From: Chelonoidis abingdonii
Taxonomy: Eukaryota > Chordata > Testudines > Testudinidae
NCBI RefSeq assembly: GCF_003597395.2
Contig: NC_133770.1
Coordinates: forward strand, 28,540,907 to 28,604,906
DNA length: 64,000 nucleotides
Direction: 5' to 3'
Shown here one piece after another: positions 1 through 12,130 of the stretch. Under the pieces are notes generated by a model. It saw only the letters and a list, made by a program, of their open reading frames with translations, was not told where the DNA came from and did no database searches. A program made the position numbers and the translations under genes. Every line of letters begins with the position of its first letter. The first letter of the stretch is position 1.

Positions 1-316
1 CAAGAATAGAATACATGTATCATCACAACTGCAGGAGAAGGCCCTTTGTTCTCATGAGGGGGAGACATTTTCCTCAGGGCCTGATCCAATGCCCATTTAA
101 TGTCAATAACAAGACTTCTACAGGTAGTGGATCAGACTCCCAGGCTATAGATTACAAGTAAATTTCCCTAGAAATTGAGCTATAGAATCAGGAGTGAAGA
201 CTATGCCTTCATTTTCATCAATTAAGTCCAGTGTTTGTTCAAGGCTACAGTATCTTTGAAATGGGTGAGTTCTATTAATTTCCATATATTACTAGCACAG
301 AGGCAAAAGATGGTAA
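1..316. other. Unassigned sequence with no gene seen
   Basis: No long frame, RNA gene or recognised repeat is seen in this stretch. Its last three bases (314-316, TAA) are the left target-site duplication of the element that follows. Confidence 0.5.
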
Positions 317-856
317 GGGTAGGTCTACACCACAGTGTTAGTCCAGAGTCCAGACTCAAGCTCAGTCCTAAACCCTCTTCCATCTACACATAATTCATGT
401 TAATCCACGACTTGGACCCAGGGGCTTGGACCCCTCGGAAGGTGCGGGGGTTCTAGCCTGAGGCAAGACAGCACCCAGGGTTCAAGTCCTACTGCACTGC
501 AGTGCAGACACAGCCCCATTAGTCTCATGGTCTGGGAATCTGCCAAGAGTATCTCACAATCCCATAAATTGACTTTCTTTGGTGGACTGTCACTGTACTC
601 ACACTGCACCATGAACAAAATGTAAGAATGGCCATGTTTGTGGAGGGTGCTAGGATGTCTGGGATGCAGGTGGCTGGACTCAGGCCTGGATAATGCAGTA
701 TAGATGCTGGAGCCCCAGGTTGGGACCCAGGGTACAACATTTCCTAACCTGGGGTTACAAATCAATGCAAACATTCAAGTCCTAGGTTAATAAACCCAGA
801 GTCTGCTAACTTGAGTTCTACTAACTTCGGGCTTACATTTCAGCCTAGACATACCC
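317..856. mobile_element. Non-autonomous PIF/Harbinger-type DNA element
   Basis: The left end reads GGGTAGGTCTACACC and the right end, reverse-complemented, reads GGGTATGTCTAGGC, giving imperfect terminal inverted repeats. Both ends are flanked by TAA (314-316 and 857-859). A 3-bp TAA/TTA duplication is typical of PIF/Harbinger elements. The 540-bp interior has no transposase. Two open frames on the minus strand here (about 71 and 124 codons) have no recognisable domain and are treated as chance. The TIR resembles those of the elements at 16,599 and 50,705. Confidence 0.72.
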
Positions 857-859
857 TAA

Positions 860-3800
860 AATGCAGAGATCATCACACTTTGTAAAACCAGCGGTCCTTC
901 GGATTGAAAATTATATCACTCAGTTCTTTGTTCCCCTCTCTAGCACTGGGGAAACGGGATCTAACTTACTGCAGTTGCTCGTGAGCCCATGGGAGCATAC
1001 ACCACCAGGGAATAGCTTGACCTAGTCCCCCTTACAATTATGGCCTTGAATCATTAGTCCATGTTATTTAAGTAAGCAATTTAGCTGAATGCTATTATTG
1101 CAAGAGCATGAAGATTTTCTTAGCTAATGCACAATGAAACATGAGGCCTTTCTGGGCTTTGCTATCTTTTTTTGAACTCAACATCAGGACAATGCCAAAA
1201 CTCCATATTCTTTATTAAAGATATTTTTTATTCACAACTGTAGTGAATTATTCAGGAAATAAGGGCCCTTACAGCTTTATATATTGGTCAGGTGGCCTGA
1301 AATGACACAGTAATATCAATGATCGGTATTCCTTGGTATTACTCATTCCTTGATTTCTCTTATTCTTTCTTTCCAAGTGTTGTCTTTTTTCATGCTACAC
1401 TCATTCAAACGCCATAGTATCAATTTCTTGTGTCACATTTTAGTTGCAAGGTACACATGATAAAATGCATAAAATGTGCATCCAATTGGGGATTTAAAAG
1501 CTAAAAAGTAAGGAAACAAAAAGGTTAAGATTCTCATAGTAATGTTTAACTTGACAATGTTGCTCATTCTGTATGTTTTATGTTAGTTATCTATTTCAGA
1601 GCCATACATTTAACAGTTAAAGCATGTCAAAAAGCCTGTTTTTTTCCCCTAGAAATAGTTTTCGTGGAATAAAATTCCTGCTTTTTGTTTGAAAATAGTC
1701 ATACCAATATTTTCAAACCAGCTGTATTAAAAACTCCACATTAACATACAAGGTACATAAGAAAATAGCAAGGAAATATAAATGATATGCAATATGGCTG
1801 AGTTACTATGAAAACCTTAACTATCTCATCTCTTGACATTTAAGAATTTAAATGCAAAGTCCTACCTTTACTATTTTATAAATATTTTATTTTACTATTT
1901 ATTTTTGTTTTAATTGCACAGAATTCCAGGGATATCAAATTTAGCATGGCTGCCCCCTTTCTCCATTTATAGAGAGGCAGACACAGCAAACCTAAGTGGG
2001 AATGTGATCCAATGTACTAAGTTGCAAGGCCAATCAATTTACTCTTCCACTCTCCATCTCCATCTATGGAAAGGTGGATGTACCAAAGCTGAATGATAGT
2101 GTGGTCCACATGCTAAGTCACAACACCACTCAGTTCGGAGGCATTCTACCAACTTTATTCAAATTTGCCATTTCCATGAAGTCTGTGACAGACTCACAGC
2201 CTAACTTACGACAGTGGCAGAGTCAGTGGCACTTGTTAGCACTGTTGTTTGTTCTTGCAGCGTATATGAACTTTTCAAGCTGCTTCCCTGGTCCAGCCCA
2301 GTTGTGTTCATCGTAGGACTTGGACTGTGGGGGCAAATGTGGCTTCACTCCAGATTTGTACTCCTTTGACCCTGAAGCTAATCAGGGGCTGGGTTCAGCC
2401 CCAGTAGAACTTAGAGCAGCCTTACTTTCACCAGCTACTAATGGCCTCCAAGGTGAAATTATGCCATCAAGGCCTTGCTGTGTTACAGTAGCCCTCTGCA
2501 CACACCACATATCCCATAAGGGGAGCTGTGAGACAGAGGAATAGGGCCACCTATATCATCTGTCTGCCACCTAAGGATTCCCCTACAACAAGGAAATATG
2601 CAACTGGTCTTTTAGGGCAGCTTTATGACCACTTTGTTCTGCATGTACCTATGACGGAGGCTGATTTAAAGTTACGTCACCTCTGAATTTGGCCCTTAAA
2701 AACTTATGTGTTCTTGGCATTTATGCTTACAGAGAATATGTTTTCAGCACACTTTGCTAATCAGTAGCATATCTGTTACAAAGATTTGCCTAATTCCTTT
2801 GTGGAAACAGCTGTTGTAACCAAGGCATGATTACTTATGCTACTGATGTGTTCCAGTTCTTTCTGCATTCCAAATTTTGAAGAAAGAACTGATGACAATA
2901 GAACATTCTCTACTCAAAGTCTCCATGAATAAGCAAGTTTGAAAACAGAGAAAAAATTAGTTGCTTACTTAACAGAACACACCACTCTTGAGGTATTTCT
3001 ATAGGACATGTTGATTTCCTTCTTTTCTTTAGATATACCACTTCCTCAGCACTATTCTTGCAGAAGCAGCAGGAGCAAATTAAAGTGACTGGGTCAAACC
3101 CCAAAGAAATAGCTTATAGCCTTTTGACTGAAATTGTGTGGTTCACAGACTCTGCATGATCAAAACCATTGAATTTTTTCTACACTTACCAATGTTTTCA
3201 TTACTGCAATGCACTTTTATAACAATGCTCTCCATCTCTACCCTCATATATGCCAACTGTCCCATTTTCAGCTAGACAATCACATTTTTCTTATCTGTTT
3301 CTTGCTGTCACATATTTTATCTGCCTTGTCCACTTTGTTTGCCAAGGTACATTAAAGCATTTCAGCTTAGACAGAGAAATTCAGCTACAATACTTCCACA
3401 ACGATGCAACTGTCTTTGCACTTTCAGCATATACTATATTTTAACAAATTTAATGTTAGAGCACAGTTTAATCTGGAGGTAGAGGGTGTGGCTAGCCACT
3501 CAATTTTCTGGCTTTTACTATTGCACCAAAGATGGCTTCAAAGCAAAGCAAGCCAGCATATAACACTCTATGCACTGCCATTGTGTAATGTAAGCAGAAA
3601 AGAGCTGTTTATATATTCATACAATGGCACTTACTTGTTCTACAAAACATCACAGACCTTTTTAATTCCAGCATCTTGATGCATAAATCTTAAGTAAATC
3701 AGTCCCTCAAAGCACAAATGAGTGCAATCCTTTAGGTGTCATTTTTTTTTCACAGACAAATGTTGCATTAAATAGAATTCAGAAAGAAAGTAAACAAGAT

Positions 3801-4961
3801 GAGAGGTTTAAAATACAGATCTCATCAGGTACCTCTTAGCTCCCCTACACAATGCCAACTTTTCAAGCAGCTTATCTGTAGGTCTGAAGTTTTTATGATC
3901 GTGTCCATGAACTATAGCTAGGCTTCGCAGAATTTAATTTTAATTTTGTTTTTATAATTTCAATGGATAATAACAATGTTTATTTTAAGCACTTTTTATT
4001 TTGGGGGATTTAAATGCTCACAGTTACGGAATATTGGGGGGGTGTCAGACTACAGAGGCTGAGACAATAATTATTTAATGACAGTAGACATTGAGATTCA
4101 TAAAGTTTAAGCTTTATAAAATTATAGCTTTATTGTGAACAGTCCATATCAAAATATACAAAGGAAATATCCTTAAATCTAGTAACTTCTCAAACCACAT
4201 TTTTCTTACTTTGCCTGTCTGAAAGTTTTGATTATTATTGATGGAAACACTGTTTTTTTATCGGTTTGCATGCATATGATGAAATCAATGTTTTCCCAAC
4301 ATTTACCAATAAAAATCAAATCCCTCCAAGGTTAACTATAGCATATTAATAATGAAATGCTAATTGCATCTTTGTGAAAAGAAAGAGAGACAAGTCCAGC
4401 TCACTTTGCTTACATGAGTAATTCTTACTGTCATATGTCATTGAATCCAGTGGAATTATTGGTGTGACAAAGACTACTTTAGTAAAGTGAGCAGATTTTA
4501 GCTAATGCTCCTTTTGTTGCCCAGTGGTAGAAACATCATAATGCACTTCCATAGTTGAAAATCTGCTAATTAATTGGAACTGGCAGTAATCTTGGAACAT
4601 GGCTAATGCTACTGCCTTGTTCTGGATTATCTGTCTGAATGCCACTTATTTAAAAATAAACAACAAAAAAGGGAGCGTAGTCAGCCTGATAAGTAACTCA
4701 ATACAGCTTTATGAGCCAGCAACTGACACTGGATAGCAGAGGGATGATTCACACAACACACACAGATGGCTGTCAGTCCCCAGGGGTAAATTATAGCAGG
4801 ACATATTAGTGATTCATAGGGTGGAGCTTTCTGGTAAAGCTACATGCTACAGTTCAGCACACCAATATTAGCATTGTCAATTTGTCTAATTACAATCCAT
4901 GGATCAGCAGTATTAAAAAAAATGCTGAGTTCACTTGGTTTCAGCCAAAGATGCCAAAGGG
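860..4961. other. AT-rich unassigned DNA
   Basis: I see no convincing exon, RNA gene or intact repeat. Frames of 60-90 codons occur but lack domain-like composition and splice context. The segment 2,250-2,590 is richer in GC than its surroundings and may be a decayed repeat, but I cannot name a family. Confidence 0.45.
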
Positions 4962-5065
4962 GTACCAGCAAAAAGAACAAGGAGTACTTGTGGCACCTTA
5001 CAGACTAACAAACTTATTTGGGCATAAGCAGACTGACATGGCTACCACTCTGAAATGGATACATG
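4962..5065. repeat. Short interspersed repeat fragment
   Basis: The phrases GGAGTACTTGTGGCACCTTA and GCTACCACTCTGAAA belong to an interspersed sequence I recall as common in turtle genomes. It is identified from memory only, and its class is not clear from this fragment. No target-site duplication was found. Confidence 0.45.
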
Positions 5066-6286
5066 CCATAAATGGAAGGAAGAGAGATAATGAAAACTAG
5101 TGGTAGTCAGCTTTGAAAAGAAAGCTAGGCTGACATGAATTTCTGCAAGGCAGTATTTCCACTATCAATGATATAGGTGACACCAGATGTTATAGTCTCA
5201 GCAAGAGATTTTGACTTAAAACGGTCCATGATAAAGAGATTTATTACTGGCATTTAATCCATCTAACTATATTTATTCACTACAGTGCATTCATCTCTTA
5301 GCACATTTTCTATAAAAATAAATATGTCAGTGCTTTATAAAGTAACATGATGAGGTGGGATATTTGATTTCTTATACCTTATAAATAAGTAAGGAGAATG
5401 GCAGATGAATAGGCTGAAATACTGAATGCTTCCCACTATGGAGTTTACAACAAACCCTTCAGCCCTCCTTGTCTACTTTGAAGCATGACTTCAAAGAAAC
5501 CATGTGTTAAAATGTGTATGCAATATGATTATTTACCATATTAATAAGACACTGTGGCAATACTCAGGTTACAAAAATACTTGTCAGTTTTTTTTCTTTT
5601 GAAGTTATCTGTTGATTTTAAATGACGACCTTCATGTATTTTTTAGTACAGCAGCCCCATCTTGAATGTATGTGGGTCACTGTGTTTCTATTAAATGTCA
5701 GAATGAGACAACTACCTACTGAACACTCTATGCTTTCATTGAATCAGTTCAAAATACAGTTTGCCCTGTTACTCCTGTTTCCTCATTCCAGTAGAGGCTG
5801 GTGACATTTGAAAGTGGGTAGCTAAAATTGACTTACAAAGGGAAGCACTCAAAGACAGTACATCTACCTCGGAGGAGAATTCTGAGGCTTAATTCATTAA
5901 TGTTTGCAAAGTGATTTGAAATCCTGAGATGGAAGGAGCTATAGAATTGTTAGTATTAAAGAAACAGGTAAAAAATCTTATTGTGTTTGATTCAAAGCAA
6001 AGCAGACAAAATCTACCCTGAGGAGATCCCACAGCTCTATTCAATGCAGCCTTTAATCCCTCTCCTCTCTATTCATTTCTTCTTCCTCCTCTTCTGCTCT
6101 TTCCTTCCATTCCAGTTTGTTTCCAGATCCTTTATTCTGTCACTGACCCTGTTTCCTGGAAATCAGTAGCATAACAGTGAGGAAACAGAGGGCAAATATT
6201 GAGTGTTTGTTTGTGCTGGTAGTAGGTCTGGATGCTGCTATCTGGCTAATTGTCAAGGGCATGCTGCTTTTTGTCTTGCTTGTTAG
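5066..6286. other. Unassigned DNA with no gene seen
   Basis: This is AT-rich sequence with scattered short frames. A pyrimidine-rich tract at about 6,060-6,120 (CTCCTCTCTATTC, TTCTTCCTCCTC) explains the 62-codon frame there. No repeat family was recognised. Confidence 0.45.
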
Positions 6287-6528
6287 CGAGGCCTAGTGGA
6301 TAAGGCAGAGATGCGGGAGTCACAAGACATAGGGTCTAATCCCAGCTTTGCTACTCACCTGCTGTGCAACTTTTGGCAAATCACCTCCCTGTGCCTCTGC
6401 TCCCCCTACATCAACCCTTGTCTGTGTAGATTGTAAGCTTTTGGGGATAGGGACTGACTTTGATTACGTGTTTGTATACTGTGGGGTCTGGATTTTGGTT
6501 GGGGTCTGTAAGTTTTATCATAATATAC
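6287..6528 (+). repeat. MIR-like tRNA-derived SINE
   Basis: The order of landmarks matches MIR-type SINEs. GCCTAGTGGATAAGGCAGAG comes first, followed by a B-box-like GGGTCTAATCCCAGC. Next comes the core (CTACTCACCTGCTGTGCAAC, TTGGCAAATCACCTCCCTGTG), then ATTGTAAGCTTTTGGGGATAGGGACTG and a tail. The copy is diverged, as expected of an ancient amniote SINE. Its right end abuts the left terminus of the next element. Confidence 0.75.
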
Positions 6529-8933
6529 ATAGGCTATGTCTACACTTGTGACTGTACATGGTTATATGTACATTTTTGTGCCATAACCCTTCTATTATCC
6601 ATACCTGAAGCCATGAGGCATGTTCCTGAAGGAGACCGCGCTGCATGAAAGCTAGCACACGTGAGAGGTATGGGTATGTACATGCCTCTACAGTGGTACG
6701 GCCCTGGACCCTTTCTACAGTGCAGTGTGAACAGGGATAAGAATCACGGAATTGATAATCCCCCAGGGTCATTCCCACTGTGCACTGATCCCTTTGCTGC
6801 CTGACCCTTACTCAAAGGTATAAAGGTCCTTGACCCCTAATTGCCAATGGCAGTAGTGATCTGCACTGACCACTTCAGATCATTTCTCCCCTATCCTTTG
6901 TTGATCAGCACAGGCAATCATGGATCATGTGCCAGGAGCTATCCCTGGTCTCTGGAGCACAGCTGGGTGATGATCAATGGTTGGCATATAGCCTCCTCCA
7001 TAACTTCACTCGGAGCATACACCTGTATTGGGAGATTTTACGGGGGCTGGAGGAGGCGGTCATTCACTGGACTCTGTCCCAGTACTCTTCTGTACCTGAG
7101 GATGAAGGACTCCAATAATTGCTCCAGAAGAGGACCTAGCACATGCCCATGGTACTATGAGCTGTAATAAGTGCTCTCCAGGGCTGCAAGTATGGTGCCT
7201 GAACTGACTCATGACCCCCTCCTCAACCCTACCAGCCTCATCATATGACAGGATGCTGATGAGGGGCAGGGTGAGAAGGCAGCAGGGAGCTTGGAGTAAG
7301 CTGCAGAAGGTCTGCAGGAAGAGGAGCCTGTGATTCTGCACCTCTGCCCAGCAGACCCAGTTGAGGGCACATCCTTTAAGGAGCCTAAGGAAAACCTCGA
7401 GCCACTGCAGGAACCAGAACTCAAGGTTGGTAAGTTACAATACACCCTCAAGCTCCTTGGAAATATCCTCTCCTGCTGCAGTAATACATGCATGAAGCTG
7501 CCCATCTCTCCCCCTCCCCACTCCACCCCAACATGGTCCATGAGCAAGATATGGCTATAAAACAATGATTTTATTTAAATCCCCTGAACCATTGTAAATC
7601 ATATATTGGATGCTATAACAGATTACTAATGTCTGTGTATTTCTCAACCAGAGCTCTTGCAGCTATAGTTCCTGGGCAGTGCAGACTGGGGGACAGAGAG
7701 GTGGCAGGTTCTAAAGGGCCCAAGTGGGGAAAGAGCAGTTTTATGACACTTATGGTTGTGCAAAATCCCAATACCACCCCTTTCCTTCCCTCTCACATCT
7801 TTCCTTCCCCTCATGAACAGGAGCCATGCAGAAGAGGGGTGGTGGTGGTTGGTTGCTTATGTGTGGGTCTGCCTGGGTCTGAGAAGGGAAAGGGAGCCAT
7901 TTGATTGTCTGAGGAATGTGATAGCAGTCAATTCTCCCTGTGACCATTTCATATGTTTATCACCCTTCCCAGTCCCAGATCTCTGTCCTTTCCCTGCTCT
8001 GAGCTGAGCCATTCTGCAGAAACCTGGAAGAGTGGGGGGTGGCTGAAGCATCCACTCTGGTGGTTGCACAAACACAATGCTGTGTCCCTTAACAATGGAG
8101 TGGTGTTCATCCAAAAGTTCAGGGAAGAAAATACACTTATGTTTCTCTGTACCTTTCAATGCTGTTCAGCTCAACACAGGGCTTGGATTTTCTGGCAAGG
8201 CCGGGGGAGGATTGTGGAGGGATGGGTTTCTATGGTTCTGTTTTCCTCTTCCATTGGAATTCACATGCTAGCTTAGAATACGGGCATATTCCTCTTGAAT
8301 CGCCTCCCAGTCCTGTAAGCATAATTCAGCAAATTGTTGGTGTTGCAGAAATTCAGGCTGGTTCTTCAGGTTTAACAGCAGGGCAGATGTGCTTGGTCTT
8401 GATCCACCTTCATAGCTCATCATGCCCCCCAATCAACAATAGGTAGAGGGGTCATCATTAGCAGAAATATCTCTCTGGCACAGATGGTCAGGTGTCCTCC
8501 ACAGGACAGGAAAGCCACTTCCCTTTTCCATTCTGATACTTTGAATACTGCTATTTTCTTCAAATGACGGCCAGCTTTAAAAGCAGAAATAGGTAACTAG
8601 TAACATAATCCCTGAAAGGAACTTCACCCTATCTCAATTGGCCCTTGTTGCACTATAAACAGTGCAACAGTTTGATAACAACACTGCAGGTATCTCAACT
8701 CCTTCCTCAAAGAGTTGTCTGAAGGCAGTAACAGCAGCATTCCTGGGATGCTATAAAGTATCAGTACTTGCTCTTCAGCAGCACAGTTACATTATGTGGG
8801 GGCAATTCTTAGGTTTCTTCAAAGTTGAAATGAAATATAACACTAGCCTTGCCTTTGACTTGCCAGGATTCTGGTGGAGAAACCATTCCACTGGTAGGGC
8901 TGGAGCAGCACTGCAGAGATAGCAGAGGCAGAG

Positions 8934-9150
8934 GAGAAGGATCCTGGAGGACCCGCTCATTGACGTTGATAGAAGGAGCCAGGAACAATTCAAGTTCCTT
9001 AGGGCAAGGGAAGATCAAGCTCTTGCACAGGAGGAGGCACTGATGAACTGTTTCATGGAGTAGGAGTATGCCCAGAGAGAACAGGACCACACTGATGCAA
9101 CTGGTGCCTATCTGCTGCTGTGGCCATTGCTCCTCTCTGGGAACATGCAG
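8934..9150 (+). pseudogene. Possible remnant of a transposon accessory protein
   Basis: One plus-strand frame over this stretch is rich in Glu, Gln, Arg, Leu and Ala. It contains short runs such as ILEDPLIDVDRRSQEQFK and ALAQEEALMNCFME, then an in-frame stop at about 9,060 and a further charged run. The composition resembles the charged helical tail of the second, Myb/SANT-type protein that Harbinger elements usually carry. I see no Myb tryptophan pattern upstream. The call rests on composition and on lying inside the same element as the transposase, and could be wrong. Confidence 0.3.
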
Positions 9151-9190
9151 CATCTCCTCCTCTTCCTCCTCTCACTCCTCCTCCTCCAGC
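9149..9190. repeat. Imperfect TCC/CTC microsatellite
   Basis: A run of CTCCTC units with TT and AC interruptions. It encodes the serine run seen in one forward frame, which is therefore not evidence of a gene. Confidence 0.7.
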
Positions 9191-9278
9191 AGCCATGCAG
9201 GTGGATGCCGAGATGATGACTCTCACCCTACTTCCATTCCTACAGGGGAGGAGCATGCTGGACACCTGGAACAACATC

Positions 9279-10663
9279 TAGGGTTGCCAGGTATCTGGTT
9301 TTTGACTAGGAAGTCTGGTAAAAAATGGGACCTGTATAGTGGCCAGTTAGATGTACTGACACTAAAATTCCTCTTACCTTGGGTGGGGAGGGAGAGGAAG
9401 AACACTGAGTCATCAACCCGCACCAGCCCCTGCTAAGCCAGGGCTGTCTCCTACTTGCATCTTGTGGACAGACAGGCTTCATATCAGGGGATGCAGCTCC
9501 TAGGGTGACCAGACATCCTGATAAAATTGAGACTGCCCTGATATTTAGTTGTTTGTCCCATGTCTTGACCGTAGCACGGTCAGGACGCCATTTGTCTCAG
9601 TATTTTGGCTCAGGGCTGGAGGAGTACACTGATGAACGCTCACCTGGGGTCCCGGCAGTGCTTATTTGGGGCGGCTCTCATGAAATGGTGGACAGCAGGA
9701 CCCTGTGACCCTTAGGCACAGGGGCGGCTGGGGGTGGGGAGTGTCTCTGTGTGCTGTACCTACCATAAGCGTTGGCTCCATCATGGCCAATGGGAGCTGC
9801 AGGCAAGGACACAGTGCAGACCCCCCCCAGATGCCCCTGACCCTGGGGTGCTGCATGCTACTCACGCCCCCAAGTAAGTCCCACCCCCACATCTTCTAGA
9901 CAATGGCAGCTGGAGCCAGTGCTTGTGGCAGGCGCAGCACGTGGAGTGGAGACCCTGCTGGCCGCTGCTGACCCTAAGAGCCAGAGGAACAGGCTAAGTG
10001 CTTCCCAGTGGGTGGGAACTATCCCCCAGGTAAGTGGAAGGGCTGGGGCCCTGTGCCCATGGCTTGTGGCAGAGCTGCGGGTGGAAACCAGGGCCATGTG
10101 CTTGTGGCGGGGGCCGCGGCCATGCGCCCCCAACCCGCGGTTTGCAGCAGGGCTGGAGAAGGGGTTGTGAGCCACTGACCAATGATGGGGCTGTGCCAGG
10201 AGTTGGGGCCATGCGCCCCCAATCTACAGTTTCCTCAAGCTGGGTATCCCCCTTACCCCATGGCTCCAGTGGGGCAGGGGCTGTAAGCCTGGGGTTGCCC
10301 CCACGTGTCCTGATATTTTTTTCTTGTCATCTGGGATCACCCTAGCAGCTCCTGTCCCAGCCTGGAGTAGAAGGAGCCCAGATGGGGGAGGAGAGAAGAG
10401 GTGGAGAGGATCGAGTGACGAGGAAGTGGGAGTGAGGAGAGCAGTGAGCAATGGAGAAGGAAAGGAGGGGAAAGGAGTGAGCAGGGAGCAGTGTCTTGGG
10501 GAAGAGGCAGGGAAGGGGGCCTCAGGGGATAGAGGTGGAGCATGGGCAGAGGCTTGGTAGAAAGAGGCAGGGTGTGGCCTCAGGAGGAAGAGAGGGTCAA
10601 GGGAAGGTTCTGGCACTTCTGCTGTAGCGTCCAGTTTTCAGAAATTAGAAAGTTGGAAACCTA
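9279..10663. mobile_element. hAT-type non-autonomous element, interrupted
   Basis: The left end is TAGGGTTGCCAGG and the right end, reverse-complemented, is TAGGTTTCCAACTTTC. The flanks are ACAACATC (9,271-9,278) and ACAACAGC (10,664-10,671), an 8-bp duplication with one mismatch, as expected of hAT elements. It is itself split by the element at 9,501-10,344. Without that insertion it would be about 530 bp. No transposase frame is present. Confidence 0.68.
9501..10344. mobile_element. hAT-type element with perfect 8-bp duplication
   Basis: The termini are TAGGGTGACCAGACATCC and, reverse-complemented, TAGGGTGATCCCAGATGA. The flanking octamer GCAGCTCC is present unchanged on both sides (9,493-9,500 and 10,345-10,352). 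The interior is GC-rich and gives long overlapping open frames on both strands (up to about 105 codons), which I regard as compositional. The 123-bp element at 13,861 has the same termini and is probably a deletion derivative. Confidence 0.82.
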
Positions 10664-11699
10664 ACAACAGCCTCTACTCGCACCCAAAACCTCTCACAGG
10701 GGAACCCCTGTCCAGGGCATACAGGAGGGGAATGATGAGCCTGATCCAAATCCTGCAGCTCAGCCTGTGTTTGGCACCAAGACCCCACACATCAGATATC
10801 CCCGCTTGTCCCCCTGCACACTATCCTGCAGCCATACCCCCTTTGTCAGGGTGAGGGGAATGGCAAGATGTGTCCACAGACAGTAATGTTTGCCCCCGTC
10901 TCAGTAAGTATGACTGGATTTTTTTGTTCAGTTGCTCCCATTACAAACTGTTTTACCTCTATGTTCAATGTACGCCTGTAACTAAAAGTTACTGGTCATG
11001 TTACTTTGTGCACCTTGCTTTCCAAATATGATCAACATGAAATTTCCCACGTGTGGGATGGGCCAGCAAGATTCACAGCTCATGACTGCGACTTCTGTAA
11101 ATGAGTTGAATGCAATGAATTCTTTCCCCACCCCTACCCGTGAATTTCCTGCTATAAAAAATGAAATAAAAGAGGGTTCATGTCAATAAAGTAGGCTGTG
11201 ATATAACTGTTGCTATCCAAAACACCAGAAGATAAGTTAACTGAAACATCTTTATGGCTGTGTTAACAACTTAAATTGGCAGTACAGACAAAGGAAATGA
11301 GGGTAAAGTAACAGTAAACATATCTGAAACTGAATGGTGCTTTTACAATCCCTCCTCCTCTACCTCCATTTAATAGTCACCAGGAGCACGCATGGGAGTA
11401 CCCAGACATAGCACCTGTTAAATGCTGTGAGCAATGGTGTCAGAAGGGATGTGTAAAGTCCTTCCCAAACCCTAACAGAACTTTTTAAAAATTAGTTTAA
11501 GGATGCCCAATGCTCCCCATAAAGCACCCTGAAACAGAGTTAACATATAAGAATAGAGTTAATATATAACAAAAACATTGATCAATAGTAGTATGTATGT
11601 ATAAACCAACTGAAGCACAAAACCATGGCCAAAGGTGTTAACCTTGAAGGCCCTCACCCAACTGTTTGCTCTCAGATAGTACATTAACATTGGCTGCAG
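10664..11699. other. Interior of the composite element, no domain recognised
   Basis: This lies between the two hAT insertions and is presumed to be Harbinger interior. It carries short frames only, including an AATAAA-type signal near 11,165. No conserved motif was found. Confidence 0.35.
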
Positions 11700-12065
11700 A
11701 GGATTGAAATCCACCAAAATATTTTGCAACACATACATGTGCGGCAATGCTCTACTGAGCTCTTCCAGCAGCACCATAGCACCACGGTAATGCCCTTTGG
11801 TACAGTCCCGGGTCCTCTTCTGGCTCCACGCTGATCCACAGTGTGTATGCAAATAGGGTCATGAATTTCCCTTGCTCCCTGGGAACCAGAAAAGTGTGCA
11901 CATGGGTGGGATCTGGCTTTGAAAATCAGATCTGTCCTGTGCCCTCTCAGGTTAGTGGGGTCTCCCAGTATAAATGTTGGCACAGAAATGCCATACATAA
12001 CCACATCATTTCTGGGAAATAAAGTCCCTCCTTTCCCCCTGTGTTATGATCTCAATGTCCTGAGC
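11700..12065 (-). pseudogene. PIF/Harbinger transposase remnant, second part
   Basis: On the minus strand, a run reading GISVPTFILGDPTN ends near 11,950. This matches the second catalytic-aspartate motif of PIF/Harbinger DDE transposases (hydrophobic residues, then LGDP); the Asp codon is at 11,960-11,962. The residues before it (LFPRND, with a base missing) also fit the family. The usual following Tyr-Pro-Leu segment has decayed, and I cannot find a convincing glutamate motif downstream. The first part of the same protein lies at 14,465-14,960, across a hAT insertion with a matching 8-bp duplication. The gene is dead: it has frameshifts, the insertion and no clear C-terminus. Confidence 0.55.
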
Positions 12066-12130
12066 CAGGGACAGTGCAACCACTAGGAGAACTAGGCAGT
12101 CGCCTAGGGCGGCAAGTGGTTGGGGGTGCC

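Noticed and set aside
6287..6528. A functional tRNA gene, suggested by the B-box-like sequence
   Set aside because: There is no cloverleaf or anticodon arm that I can build. The full layout is that of a MIR-like SINE.
10224..10616. A 130-codon minus-strand frame rich in Pro, Leu and Ser
   Set aside because: It spans the boundary of two hAT elements and follows GC-rich composition. It has no domain and no initiation or splice context.
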